From: Streptomyces sp. Root1304
GTDB taxonomy: Bacteria > Actinomycetota > Actinomycetes > Streptomycetales > Streptomycetaceae
Assembly: GCF_001426405.1 (NCBI RefSeq)
Contig: NZ_LMEP01000005.1
Span: 72,927-136,926, forward strand
Direction of reading: 5' to 3'
DNA: 64,000 bases
Shown here: piece by piece, positions 8,421-17,127 of the stretch
How the letters are laid out: each line of letters opens with the position of its first letter
How positions within the stretch are numbered: position 1 is the first letter of the stretch
The notes under the pieces: generated by a model
The model's database searches: none
Told to the model about the DNA's origin: nothing
The model's input: the letters and a program-made list of their open reading frames with translations, nothing else
Translations under genes and position numbers: made by a program

Positions 8421-8559
8421 ATTCACTCCATAGCGTACTCGGACGGGTCGGGTTCCGTGGCGAACGGGGCCGGAACCCCGCAGCGGCCAACGAAGGCCGG
8501 ACGCGGCCCGTCACGTAGCTCATTCGGGGACAGCCCGGGAGGTTTGCGAGACTGGTGCG

Positions 8560-9498
8560 GTGAGAAGCGCAGCTCCCGCCCCGCGGGTCATCGCCGTCGT
8601 CGGCCCCACAGCGGCCGGAAAGTCCGATCTGGGTGTATTCCTGGCCCAGCAGCTCGGCGGCGAGGTCGTCAACGCCGACTCGATGCAGCTCTACCGGGGG
8701 ATGGACATCGGCACCGCCAAACTGACGCCCGGGGAACGCGGCGGCATCCCGCACCACCTCCTCGACATCTGGGACGTGACGGAGGCCGCCAGCGTCGCCG
8801 AGTACCAGCGGCTCGCCCGCGCCGAGATCGACCGGCTGCTCGCGGCCGGCCGCACCCCGGTCCTCGTCGGCGGCTCCGGCCTGTACGTACGGGGCGCCGT
8901 CGACGCCCTGGAGTTCCCCGGCACCGACCCCGCCGTCCGGGCCCGGCTGGAGGCCGAACTCGAAGAGGGCGGCTCCGGCGTCCTGCACGCCCGGCTCACC
9001 GATTCCGACCCCGAGGCGGCCCGCGCCATCCTGCCCAGCAACGGACGCCGCATCGTCCGCGCCCTCGAGGTGATCGAGATCACCGGCAAGCCCTTCACCG
9101 CCAACCTCCCGGGTCCCGACTCCGTCTACGACACCGTGCAGATCGGCGTCGACGTGGCCCGCCCCGAGCTCGACGAACGGATCGCCACCCGGGTGGACCG
9201 GATGTGGGAGGACGGTCTCGTCGACGAGGTGCGCACCCTGGAGGCGCGCGGTCTGCGCGAGGGGCGCACCGCCGCCCGCGCCCTCGGCTACCAGCAGGTC
9301 CTCGCCGCGCTCGCGGGGGAGTGCACCGAGGACGAGGCCCGCGCCGAGACCGTGCGCGCCACCAAGCGCTTCGCCCGCCGCCAGGACTCGTGGTTCCGCC
9401 GCGACCCGCGCGTGCACTGGCTCAGCGGAGCCGCCGATCACCGCGGGGAACTCCCGGCTGAGGCGCTCTCGTTGGTCGAACGAGCGGTTACAGCCTGA
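8560..9498 (+). CDS. miaA: tRNA dimethylallyltransferase
   Basis: 312 residues from a GTG at 8560. It transfers the dimethylallyl group of DMAPP to A37 of tRNA, producing the i6A substrate of MiaB. The P-loop is VVGPTAAGKSDLGV near residue 10. The substrate motif NADSMQLYRGMDIGTAK follows at about residue 40, and GGSGLYVRG near 105. The typical C-terminal tRNA-contact segment contains TKRFARRQDSWFRRD. Length and motif order are normal. It diverges from the small acidic gene and is followed within about 100 bp by a membrane protein and then dapF. Confidence 0.97.
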   Translation: MRSAAPAPRVIAVVGPTAAGKSDLGVFLAQQLGGEVVNADSMQLYRGMDIGTAKLTPGERGGIPHHLLDIWDVTEAASVAEYQRLARAEIDRLLAAGRTPVLVGGSGLYVRGAVDALEFPGTDPAVRARLEAELEEGGSGVLHARLTDSDPEAARAILPSNGRRIVRALEVIEITGKPFTANLPGPDSVYDTVQIGVDVARPELDERIATRVDRMWEDGLVDEVRTLEARGLREGRTAARALGYQQVLAALAGECTEDEARAETVRATKRFARRQDSWFRRDPRVHWLSGAADHRGELPAEALSLVERAVTA

Positions 9499-9600
9499 TC
9501 ACGTGATGGCATCGGGACGCACTGCCCGTCATTTCGGCGGTCGGGAGCGTGCCATCATCGAGCATCGATCGACCAAGTGGAGTCCGAGTGGGGAGGGCGC

Positions 9601-10110
9601 GTGGCGATGGAGGCCGGCCCTCGCGACAGAGAACAGCACGAAGCGGCCCCGGATGAGCCGACGAGCGGAATCCCGGGCGGTCCGACGGACGGCGGCGTCC
9701 CCGTCGGTCCCTCGGGTCTCGCCGCGGACGGTCCCGACGACGCGGTCGGCACCGCCCTGGAGGTGGACGCCGACGAGGTCGAGGTCGAGCTGCGCCCCCA
9801 GCGGCGGCTGAGGATCTGGCAGCTCGCCCCGATCGTGGGCCTGGCCGCCATCGGCTCGCTGATGTTCGCCTTCCCGCTCGCCTTCGGCTCCGGTGACGGC
9901 GGCGCCGTCGTCGCCATGCTCGGACTGCTCATCAGTTCCTGTGCGGCGGGCTGGGGCATGATGGCCGCCCGCAAGGTCGGCTACACCTGGCCGGGCCTCC
10001 CGCAGCGCGGCTCGGGGGAGCGCCCCGACTGGCGCGTCCTCGTCCTGTACGTGTCGACGATCACGGCCCTGGTGGCCCTCGCGGTCTGGCGCGTCGCCCG
10101 CCTGCGCTGA
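9601..10110 (+). CDS. membrane protein with acidic cytoplasmic N-terminus
   Basis: 169 residues. The GTG at 9601 has GGGGAGG four bases upstream, which decides it over the ATG at 9577. The first 75 residues are low-complexity Gly/Pro/Asp and acidic (EVDADEVEVELRPQRR). Three hydrophobic helices follow: LAPIVGLAAIGSLMFAFPLAF, AVVAMLGLLISSCAAGWGMM and VLYVSTITALVALAVWRVA. It lies between miaA and dapF on the same strand, a position conserved in Streptomyces as far as I recall. No enzymatic motif is visible and the function is unknown. Confidence 0.75.
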   Translation: MAMEAGPRDREQHEAAPDEPTSGIPGGPTDGGVPVGPSGLAADGPDDAVGTALEVDADEVEVELRPQRRLRIWQLAPIVGLAAIGSLMFAFPLAFGSGDGGAVVAMLGLLISSCAAGWGMMAARKVGYTWPGLPQRGSGERPDWRVLVLYVSTITALVALAVWRVARLR

Positions 10111-10233
10111 GCGGGGGCCCGGCGTACCGACCTGTCGGCCGTCCGCGTCGCTCGGCGCCCTGTGGAGGACCGGCCCGGGTCGCCCTGTGGACAACCCGGC
10201 CGCCGTTCGGGGCCGACCCGTACAGTTGATCTC

Positions 10234-11103
10234 GTGACCAACGCGCAGACCTCATCGCTCCCGTTCCTCAAGGGCCACGGCACCGAGAACGACTTCGTGA
10301 TCATTCCCGACGCGGAGAACGCCGTCGACCTGCCGCCCGCCGTCGTCGCGCGGCTCTGCGACCGCCGGGCCGGGATCGGCGGCGACGGGCTGCTGCACGT
10401 CGTGCGCAGCGCCGCCCACCCCGAGGCGCGGCACCTGGCCGACGAGGCCGAGTGGTTCATGGACTACCGGAACGCCGACGGTTCGGTCGCCGAGATGTGC
10501 GGGAACGGGGTCCGGGTCTTCGCCCGTTACCTGGAGCACGCCGGGCACATCACCGCCGGCGAGGTCGCCGTCGCCACCCGGGGCGGGGTCAAGCACGTCC
10601 ACCTCGACAAGGACGGATCCGTCACCGTCGCCATGGGCCGCGCGGCCCTCCCCGAGGACGGGGTCACCGTCACCGTCGACGGCCGCAGCTGGCCCGCGCG
10701 GAACGTGAACATGGGCAACCCGCACGCGGTCGCCTTCGTCGAGGACCTCGACCACGCGGGCAACCTCTTCACCGAGCCGCCGTACGCTCCGGCCGCGGTC
10801 TACCCGGACGGCGTGAACATCGAGTTCGTCGTCGACCGGGGCCCCCGCCACGTCGCCATGCGGGTCCACGAGCGCGGCGCCGCCGAGACGCGCTCCTGCG
10901 GCACCGGCGCGTGCGCCGTCGCCGTCGCCTCCGCCCGCAGGGACGGCGCCGACCCCGCCGAGACCGGCACTCCCGTGACGTACACCGTCGACGTGCTCGG
11001 CGGGACCCTCGTCATCACCGAGCACCCCGACGGGCGGATCGACATGGCCGGCCCCGCCGTGATCGTCGCCGAGGGCACCGTCGACCCCGCCTGGCTCGGC
11101 TGA
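10234..11103 (+). CDS. dapF: diaminopimelate epimerase
   Basis: 289 residues from the GTG at 10234. It interconverts LL- and meso-diaminopimelate, the penultimate step of lysine synthesis; in Streptomyces LL-DAP itself goes into peptidoglycan. The two catalytic cysteines are C89 (AEMCGNGVRVFARY) and C222 (ETRSCGTGACAVAV). The family start FLKGHGTENDFVIIPD and the NMGNPHAVAFV motif are present. The frame is open upstream to 10162, but that part is not conserved-looking. The gene precedes rshA by about 200 bp. Confidence 0.97.
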   Translation: MTNAQTSSLPFLKGHGTENDFVIIPDAENAVDLPPAVVARLCDRRAGIGGDGLLHVVRSAAHPEARHLADEAEWFMDYRNADGSVAEMCGNGVRVFARYLEHAGHITAGEVAVATRGGVKHVHLDKDGSVTVAMGRAALPEDGVTVTVDGRSWPARNVNMGNPHAVAFVEDLDHAGNLFTEPPYAPAAVYPDGVNIEFVVDRGPRHVAMRVHERGAAETRSCGTGACAVAVASARRDGADPAETGTPVTYTVDVLGGTLVITEHPDGRIDMAGPAVIVAEGTVDPAWLG

Positions 11104-11308
11104 GACCAGGTCCCCGCAGCGGCGCGGAATCGAAGGAAGCGACGGAATCGAAACAGTCAACGACTGATTTGTCGCTCGAATGGGTGATCCGATTCACGCT
11201 GAGCGAGAGCGCGACTGCGCCACGTGGTGGGGTCGGTAGCATCAAGCACCGGCCCCCAGGGCACGCCTGGCCCGCCCACCGCCGGTCGACGTTGCCGGAG
11301 GGTGCCCC

Positions 11309-13537
11309 ATGAGCGCAGAGGCCACCAACCCTGTGAGCGCGGCGGAGTCCGCCGACACCGATGTGACCGTCCGCAGACGCGGACGCGCCCGGATCGACCT
11401 GCGCCGGCTCGGCCGCGCCGCCCTGCTCGGCGCCACAGCCGGACCGGCGCCGCGCGACCGGCTGCCGGACGCCATCAGTCATGTCGCGGAGGCGCACCGC
11501 GCCCACCATCCCGAGGCCGACCTGACGGTGCTGCGCCGGGCGTACGTACTCGCCGAGTCCTCGCACCGCGGCCAGTTCCGCAAGAGCGGCGAGGCGTACA
11601 TCACCCACCCGCTCGCGGTGACCCTCATCCTCGCCGAACTCGGCGCGGAGACCACCACCTTGACCGCCTCCCTCCTCCACGACACCGTCGAGGACACCGA
11701 GGTGACCCTCGATCAGGTCCGCCAGGAGTTCGGCGACGAGGTCGCCTACCTGGTCGACGGCGTCACCAAGGTGGAGAAGATCGACTACGGCGCCGCGGCC
11801 GAGCCCGAGACCTTCCGCAAGATGCTCGTCGCCACCGGCAACGACGTCCGGGTGATGTCGATCAAGCTCGCCGACCGGCTCCACAACATGCGCACCCTCG
11901 GCGTGATGCGGCCCGAGAAACAGGCCAGGATCGCCAGGGTCACCCGGGACGTCCTCATCCCGCTCGCCGAACGGCTCGGGGTCCAGGCCCTCAAGACCGA
12001 GCTGGAGGACCTCGTCTTCGCCATCCTCCACCCCGAGGAGTACGAGACCACGCGCGCGCTCATCGCCGCCGAACCGGGAGCCGGGGACGCGCTCGACGCC
12101 GTCGCCGAACAGGTGTCGGCGGTACTCCGCGAGGCCGGCATCGGCGCCGAGGTCCTCGTCCGCCCCCGGCACTTCGTCTCCGTGCACCGGGTCCGCCTCA
12201 AGCGCGGCGAACTGCGCGGCTGCGACTTCGGACGGCTCCTCGTCCTGGTCACCGAGGACGCCGACTGCTACGGGGTGCTCGGCGAGCTCCACACCTGCTT
12301 CACCCCGGTGATCTCCGAGTTCAAGGACTTCATCGCGGCCCCCAAGTTCAACCTCTACCAGTCCCTGCACACCGCCGTCGCCGCCCCCGACGGCGCCGTC
12401 GCGGAAGTGCTCATCCGCACCCACCGGATGCACAAGGTCGCCGAGGCCGGCGTCGTCGCCCTCGGCAATCCGCACGTCGGACAGGAGGCCGCGGCACCGT
12501 CCGGCACCGAGCCCGCTTCCGGCGCCGCCCCCGCGTCGGCCGCCGAGGACCTCCAGGACACGGCGGCGGGCCCCGCCGAGGACGGCGAGCGCGTCGACCC
12601 CACCCGCCCCGGCTGGCTCTCCCGGCTCCTGGACTGGCAGCAGGCGGCGCCCGACCCGGACACCTTCTGGACCTCGCTCCGCGCCGACCTCGCCGAGGAC
12701 GACGAGATCACCGTCTTCCGCGCCGACGGCAGCGCCCCCGGCACGCTCAGCCTGCCCGCCGGAGCCAGCTGCGTCGACGCCGCCTACGCGCAGCACGGCG
12801 AGGCCGCCCACGGCTGCCTCGGCGCCCGCGTCAACGGACGCCTCGCCCCGCTGAGCACCGTCCTCGGCGACGGCGACACCGTCCAGCTGCTCCTGGCCCA
12901 CGACGCCGTGTCGGGCCCGTCGCCCGAGTGGCTCGACCACGCCCGGACCCCCGCCGCCCGGATCGCGATCAGCGGCTGGCTCGCGGCCCATCCCGAGAGC
13001 GCCGCACCGGCAGCCGCCGCCGGCCCGCGCCCCGCCGCCGGCCTCGTCGCGGACCGCCGCTCCGGCGCCGAACTCCACGCCGACCTGGAGGGGGAGCGGC
13101 CCTCGGCCGTCCGCCCGGCCGGCTGCTGCACCCCGGTGCCCCCCGACAAGATCACCGGGTTCAAGGTGCGCGGCGGATCGGTCACCGTCCACCGCTCGGG
13201 CTGCGCCGCCGTCGACACCATGCGCGGTCTGGGCCGCGACCCCGTCACCGTCCGCTGGGGCGACACCGCCCACGGCAGGGTCACGCTGGTCGCCGAGTCC
13301 TTCGGGCGGCCCGGCCTCCTCGCCGACCTCACCGAGGCCATCGCCGTCGCCGGGGCGGCCGTCGTCTCCGCGACCGTCGAACCGCCGAGCGAACAGCGGG
13401 TCCGCCACACGTACACCCTCCATCTGCCCGACGCGGCGGGCCTCTCCGCCCTCATGCGCGCCATGCGGGACGTCCCCGGCGTGTACGACGTGAGCCGCGC
13501 CCGCCACCGCCCGAGCCAGGAGCCCCGGCGGGCGTGA
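11309..13537 (+). CDS. rshA: RelA/SpoT-family (RSH) bifunctional (p)ppGpp enzyme, second paralogue
   Basis: 742 residues, shorter than the main actinobacterial Rel (about 790-850). Domains in order: HD hydrolase (about 50-220) with the catalytic pair at H124-D125 in LLHDTVEDT; a synthetase region (about 280-400) with FKDFIAAPKFNLYQSLHTAV and EVLIRT; an Ala/Pro linker; TGS (about 470-535, GARVNGRLAPLS); a zinc-finger/helical segment with GCCTPVPPDKITGFKVRGG; and a C-terminal ACT domain (about 650-730). The hydrolase motifs are intact. The usual synthetase block before the strand is changed, reading RPRHFVSVHRVRLKRGELRGCDFGRLLVL. Location next to dapF and the shorter length point to RshA rather than RelA. 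Confidence 0.9.
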   Translation: MSAEATNPVSAAESADTDVTVRRRGRARIDLRRLGRAALLGATAGPAPRDRLPDAISHVAEAHRAHHPEADLTVLRRAYVLAESSHRGQFRKSGEAYITHPLAVTLILAELGAETTTLTASLLHDTVEDTEVTLDQVRQEFGDEVAYLVDGVTKVEKIDYGAAAEPETFRKMLVATGNDVRVMSIKLADRLHNMRTLGVMRPEKQARIARVTRDVLIPLAERLGVQALKTELEDLVFAILHPEEYETTRALIAAEPGAGDALDAVAEQVSAVLREAGIGAEVLVRPRHFVSVHRVRLKRGELRGCDFGRLLVLVTEDADCYGVLGELHTCFTPVISEFKDFIAAPKFNLYQSLHTAVAAPDGAVAEVLIRTHRMHKVAEAGVVALGNPHVGQEAAAPSGTEPASGAAPASAAEDLQDTAAGPAEDGERVDPTRPGWLSRLLDWQQAAPDPDTFWTSLRADLAEDDEITVFRADGSAPGTLSLPAGASCVDAAYAQHGEAAHGCLGARVNGRLAPLSTVLGDGDTVQLLLAHDAVSGPSPEWLDHARTPAARIAISGWLAAHPESAAPAAAAGPRPAAGLVADRRSGAELHADLEGERPSAVRPAGCCTPVPPDKITGFKVRGGSVTVHRSGCAAVDTMRGLGRDPVTVRWGDTAHGRVTLVAESFGRPGLLADLTEAIAVAGAAVVSATVEPPSEQRVRHTYTLHLPDAAGLSALMRAMRDVPGVYDVSRARHRPSQEPRRA

Positions 13538-13645
13538 GGACGGGGGTACGGGTGCGCCGGGCGTGAGGACGGGGTTCGGGTGCGCCGGGCGTGAGGACGG
13601 GGGTACGGGTGCGCCCGGCGTGAAGTCGGGGGTACGGGTGCGCCG
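13532..13645 (+). repeat. 28-29-bp tandem repeat starting at the rshA stop codon
   Basis: Four copies begin at 13532, 13561, 13589 and 13618, with consensus GCGTGAGGACGGGGGTACGGGTGCGCCGG. The first copy contains the last sense codon and the TGA of rshA. The region 13646-13777 beyond it has no gene or clear hairpin. Confidence 0.85.
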
Positions 13646-13777
13646 TGCGCGCGGCGCGCCGGGACTACGCCGGGTGTGACGGCACGACCCCCTTCGGGTG
13701 GTGGCCGAGCGCGCCGCCCGGGGGAGCGGGGGAAGCCCTGGTAGCCGTAGGGCCAGTCCTCCGGAAAGGCCTGGCCC

Positions 13778-15268
13778 ATGCCGCTCGTCCGAACCCCCTT
13801 GCCCCGCGCGCGGTGGCTCCGCTCCGCCGTCCTCGTCGCCGCCTCGGCCGGGCTCGTGGCCGCCGCGCTGCCCGCCCCGGAACCCCTCGGCATCGGGGAC
13901 CCGCTCTTCCCGCAGCTCGGGAACCCCGGGTACGACGTCCTCGCGTACGACCTCGACGTCACCTACCCCGGCGTGAACACCCAGCCGCTGGCCGCCGTGA
14001 CCCGGATCGACGCGGTCGCCACCGCCGACCTGGAGCGGATCAACCTCGACTTCACCCACGGCACGGTCTCCGCCGTCACCGTCGACGGCCTGCCCGCCAC
14101 GTACGCGAGCAGCGGTGAGGACCTGGTCGTCACCCCGGCCGTGCCGGTCGACGCGGGGGAGCGGATCGAGGTCACCGTCACCCACACCAGCGACCCCTCG
14201 GGCCCCGCCGACACCGGCGGCTGGGTGCGGACCAGCGACGGCCTCGCCATGGCCAACCAGGCCGACGCCGCCCACCGGGTCTTCCCGTCCAACGACCACC
14301 CGGCGGACAAGGCGTACTTCACCTTCCGCGTCACCGCCCCCAAGAAGCTCACCGTCGTCGCCAACGGCCTGCCCACCGGCCGGGTCACCCACGGCCCCAC
14401 GACGACCTGGACGTACCGCACCGGTCACCCCATGGCGACCGAGCTCGCCCAGATCTCCATCGGCGACTCCACCGTCGTGCACCGGGAGGGCCCCCACGGC
14501 CTGCCCGTCCGCGACGTGGTGCGCACCGCCGACCGGAAGCTCATGGAGCCCTGGCTCCGCAAGACCCCCGGACACCTGGAGTGGATGGAGCGGCAGGTCG
14601 GCCCGTACCCCTTCGAGACGTACGGGGTTCTCATCGCCGACGCGGACACCGGCTTCGAGCTGGAGACCCAGACCCTCTCGCTCTTCGAGCGCGGCCTCTT
14701 CACCGAACCGGCGTACCCCGAGTGGTACGTCGACTCGGTGATGGTCCACGAGCTGGCCCACCAGTGGTTCGGCGACAGCGTCTCGCCTCGGCGCTGGTCC
14801 GACCTCTGGCTCAACGAGGGGCACGCCAGCTGGTACGAGGCGCTGTACGCCGAGGAGACCGCAGGCAAGCCCCTGGAGCGGCGCATGAAGGCCGCCTACG
14901 CCGCCTCCGACGGCTGGCGCGCCGACGGCGGCCCGCCGGCCGCGCCCGAGCCCCCCTCGCCCACCCACAAGATCAGCCTCTTCCGCCCCGTCGTCTACGA
15001 CGGCAGCGCCCTCGTCCTCTACGCGCTCCGCCAGGAGATCGGCACCGGCGCCTTCCGGCGCCTGGAGCGGCGCTGGGTGGCCGAGCACCGGGACGGCACC
15101 GCCACCACCGCCGACTTCACCGCCCTGGCCGGCGAGGTCGCCGGGCGTGACCTCACCGCCTTCTTCCACGCCTGGCTGTACGAGGCGAAGACCCCGGCGA
15201 TGCCGGGGCACCCGGACTGGCGCAGCCGCCCGGCCGGGACCGGGCGGACCGCCCCGAAACCCGGGTGA
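13778..15268 (+). CDS. secreted M1-family zinc aminopeptidase
   Basis: 496 residues. An N-terminal signal peptide (RTPLPRARWLRSAVLVAASA, hydrophobic to about residue 35, cleavage near AAALPA) directs export. The N-terminal beta domain has FPSNDHPADKAYFTF. The gluzincin motif is HELAHQW with H324, E325 and H328, and the third zinc ligand E347 lies in NEGHASW, the HExxH-18-E spacing of M1. A GxMEN-type exopeptidase motif is not obvious; the equivalent reads FELETQTLSLF. Compared with full M1 enzymes (about 850 aa) it lacks the C-terminal HEAT-like domain, as other short secreted Streptomyces M1 peptidases do. It probably trims peptides outside the cell. Confidence 0.92.
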   Translation: MPLVRTPLPRARWLRSAVLVAASAGLVAAALPAPEPLGIGDPLFPQLGNPGYDVLAYDLDVTYPGVNTQPLAAVTRIDAVATADLERINLDFTHGTVSAVTVDGLPATYASSGEDLVVTPAVPVDAGERIEVTVTHTSDPSGPADTGGWVRTSDGLAMANQADAAHRVFPSNDHPADKAYFTFRVTAPKKLTVVANGLPTGRVTHGPTTTWTYRTGHPMATELAQISIGDSTVVHREGPHGLPVRDVVRTADRKLMEPWLRKTPGHLEWMERQVGPYPFETYGVLIADADTGFELETQTLSLFERGLFTEPAYPEWYVDSVMVHELAHQWFGDSVSPRRWSDLWLNEGHASWYEALYAEETAGKPLERRMKAAYAASDGWRADGGPPAAPEPPSPTHKISLFRPVVYDGSALVLYALRQEIGTGAFRRLERRWVAEHRDGTATTADFTALAGEVAGRDLTAFFHAWLYEAKTPAMPGHPDWRSRPAGTGRTAPKPG

Positions 15269-15416
15269 CGGGCCCGGCCGGGCCGTGTCACCATCGTCGG
15301 GTCGGCGACGCGGCCGCGGGAAACCGGGAATCTTCCGGTGCCCTCACACGTTGTGACGACATCAGACTCATCGCTTCACCGAGGAATCGACGTGAAGCAA
15401 TCGACGTAAGGATCAA

Positions 15417-16910
15417 ATGACCTCCTCTTCTTCCCCTTCCCAGGACGAGCAGAGCTTCGCGGAGACGAGCCGTACCGAGAGCCTTCGGGCCGATGCCCTG
15501 ATGGAAGAGGACGTCGCCTGGAGCCACGAGATCGACGGAGACCGGGACGGCGACCAGTTCGACCGCTCCGAGCGCGCGGCCCTGCGCCGTGTCGTGGGCC
15601 TCTCCACCGAGCTCGAGGACGTCACCGAGGTCGAGTACCGCCAGCTGCGCCTCGAGCGCGTCGTGCTGGTCGGTGTCTGGACCTCCGGGACCGTCCAGGA
15701 CGCGGAGAACTCCCTCGCGGAGCTCGCGGCCCTCGCCGAGACGGCGGGCGCCCTCGTGCTCGACGGCGTCATCCAGCGTCGTGACAAGCCGGACCCGGCG
15801 ACCTTCATCGGTTCCGGCAAGGCGCGCGAACTGCGTGACATCGTCGTCGAGACCGGAGCCGACACCGTCGTCTGCGACGGTGAGCTCAGCCCCGGCCAGC
15901 TCATCGCCCTCGAAGACGTCGTCAAGGTCAAGGTGGTCGACCGGACCGCCCTGATCCTCGACATCTTCGCCCAGCACGCCAAGTCCCGAGAGGGCAAGGC
16001 GCAGGTCGCGCTCGCGCAGATGCAGTACATGCTGCCGCGACTGCGCGGCTGGGGTCAGTCGCTCTCCCGTCAGATGGGTGGCGGCGGCGGTGGCGGCATG
16101 GCCACCCGTGGTCCCGGTGAGACCAAGATCGAGACCGACCGGCGTCGTATCCGCGAGAAGATGGCGAAGATGCGCCGGGAGATCGCGGAGATGAAGACCG
16201 GCCGTGACATCAAGCGGCAGGAGCGGCGCCGCAACAAGGTGCCGTCGGTCGCCATCGCCGGCTACACCAACGCGGGCAAGTCCTCCCTGCTCAACCGGCT
16301 CACGGGCGCGGGCGTCCTCGTGGAGAACGCTCTGTTCGCCACGCTCGACCCGACCGTCCGCCGGGCCGAGACGCCCACCGGCCGGGTCTACACCCTGGCC
16401 GACACGGTCGGCTTCGTCCGGCACCTGCCGCACCACCTGGTCGAGGCGTTCCGCTCCACCATGGAGGAGGTCGGCGACTCCGACCTCATCCTGCACGTGG
16501 TGGACGGCTCGCACCCCGCCCCGGAGGAGCAGCTGGCCGCCGTGCGCGAGGTCTTCCGGGACGTCGGCGCGGTGAACGTGCCGGAGATCGTCGTCATCAA
16601 CAAGGCGGACGCGGCCGACCCGCTGGTGCTCCAGCGGCTGCTGCGGACGGAGAAGCACTCCATCGTGGTCTCGGCCCGCTCGGGCCAGGGCATTGCGGAG
16701 CTGCTCGCCCTGATCGACTCCGAACTGCCCCGCCCGCAGGTCGAGCTCGAAGCCCTCGTGCCGTACACGCAGGGCGGGCTCGTCTCGCGGGTGCACGCCG
16801 AGGGCGAGGTCGAATCCGAGGAGCACACCCCGGAGGGCACCCTGCTCAAGGCCCGGGTGCACGAGGAACTGGCGGCGATGCTCGCGCCGTACGTCCCCGC
16901 GGCGCACTGA
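15417..16910 (+). CDS. hflX: ribosome-associated GTPase HflX
   Basis: 497 residues from the ATG at 15417, with AAGGATCAA just upstream. HflX binds the 50S E-site region and splits stalled ribosomes under stress. The N-terminal HflX domain contains RDKPDPATFIGSGKARELRD, a Gly-rich loop (GGGGGGGM) and the conserved GPGETKIETDRRRIREKM helix. The G domain begins with G1 GYTNAGKSS at residues 282-290, followed by G3 (DTVGFVRHLP) and G4 (NKAD). The acidic, Ser-rich N-terminal 60 residues are typical of actinobacteria. A strong terminator follows 18 bp after the stop. Confidence 0.96.
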   Translation: MTSSSSPSQDEQSFAETSRTESLRADALMEEDVAWSHEIDGDRDGDQFDRSERAALRRVVGLSTELEDVTEVEYRQLRLERVVLVGVWTSGTVQDAENSLAELAALAETAGALVLDGVIQRRDKPDPATFIGSGKARELRDIVVETGADTVVCDGELSPGQLIALEDVVKVKVVDRTALILDIFAQHAKSREGKAQVALAQMQYMLPRLRGWGQSLSRQMGGGGGGGMATRGPGETKIETDRRRIREKMAKMRREIAEMKTGRDIKRQERRRNKVPSVAIAGYTNAGKSSLLNRLTGAGVLVENALFATLDPTVRRAETPTGRVYTLADTVGFVRHLPHHLVEAFRSTMEEVGDSDLILHVVDGSHPAPEEQLAAVREVFRDVGAVNVPEIVVINKADAADPLVLQRLLRTEKHSIVVSARSGQGIAELLALIDSELPRPQVELEALVPYTQGGLVSRVHAEGEVESEEHTPEGTLLKARVHEELAAMLAPYVPAAH

Positions 16911-16927
16911 CCGGCCGCTGAACGAAC

Positions 16928-16974
16928 AGAGGGCGCTGTCCTCCTCCCGAGACGGGAGGGGGACAGCGCCCTCT
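16928..16974. terminator. hflX terminator
   Basis: A 21-bp stem (16928-16948 with 16954-16974, one G-T wobble) with loop GAGAC lies directly behind hflX and ahead of the convergent protease gene. Confidence 0.9.
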
Positions 16975-17006
16975 GGCGTGGCGCGACGTGTCATCGGCCC
17001 GGTGGT

Positions 17007-17116
17007 CACCGGCCTCGGCGCGTCACCGGTCTCGGTGGCTCGGTGCGCACCGGCCTCGGCGCGCACCGGCATCGACCGTCACCGGCCCGGTGTTCACCGG
17101 ACTCGGCGCGTCACCG
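17007..17116. repeat. degenerate CACCGG-CTCGGCGCG repeats
   Basis: The core CACCGGCCTCGGCGCGTCACCG recurs at 17007, 17048 and 17095 (spacings 41 and 47 bp), with further CACCGG units between. It fills the spacer between hflX and the convergent protease-fold gene and encodes nothing convincing. Confidence 0.7.
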
Positions 17117-17127
17117 CCTCACCGGCT

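Noticed and set aside
11015..15211. 1398-codon open frame on the minus strand
   Set aside because: It is antisense to rshA and the M1 peptidase. In high-GC codons the complementary frame rarely meets stops, and its translation is Gly/Val/Arg/Asp low complexity with no domain.
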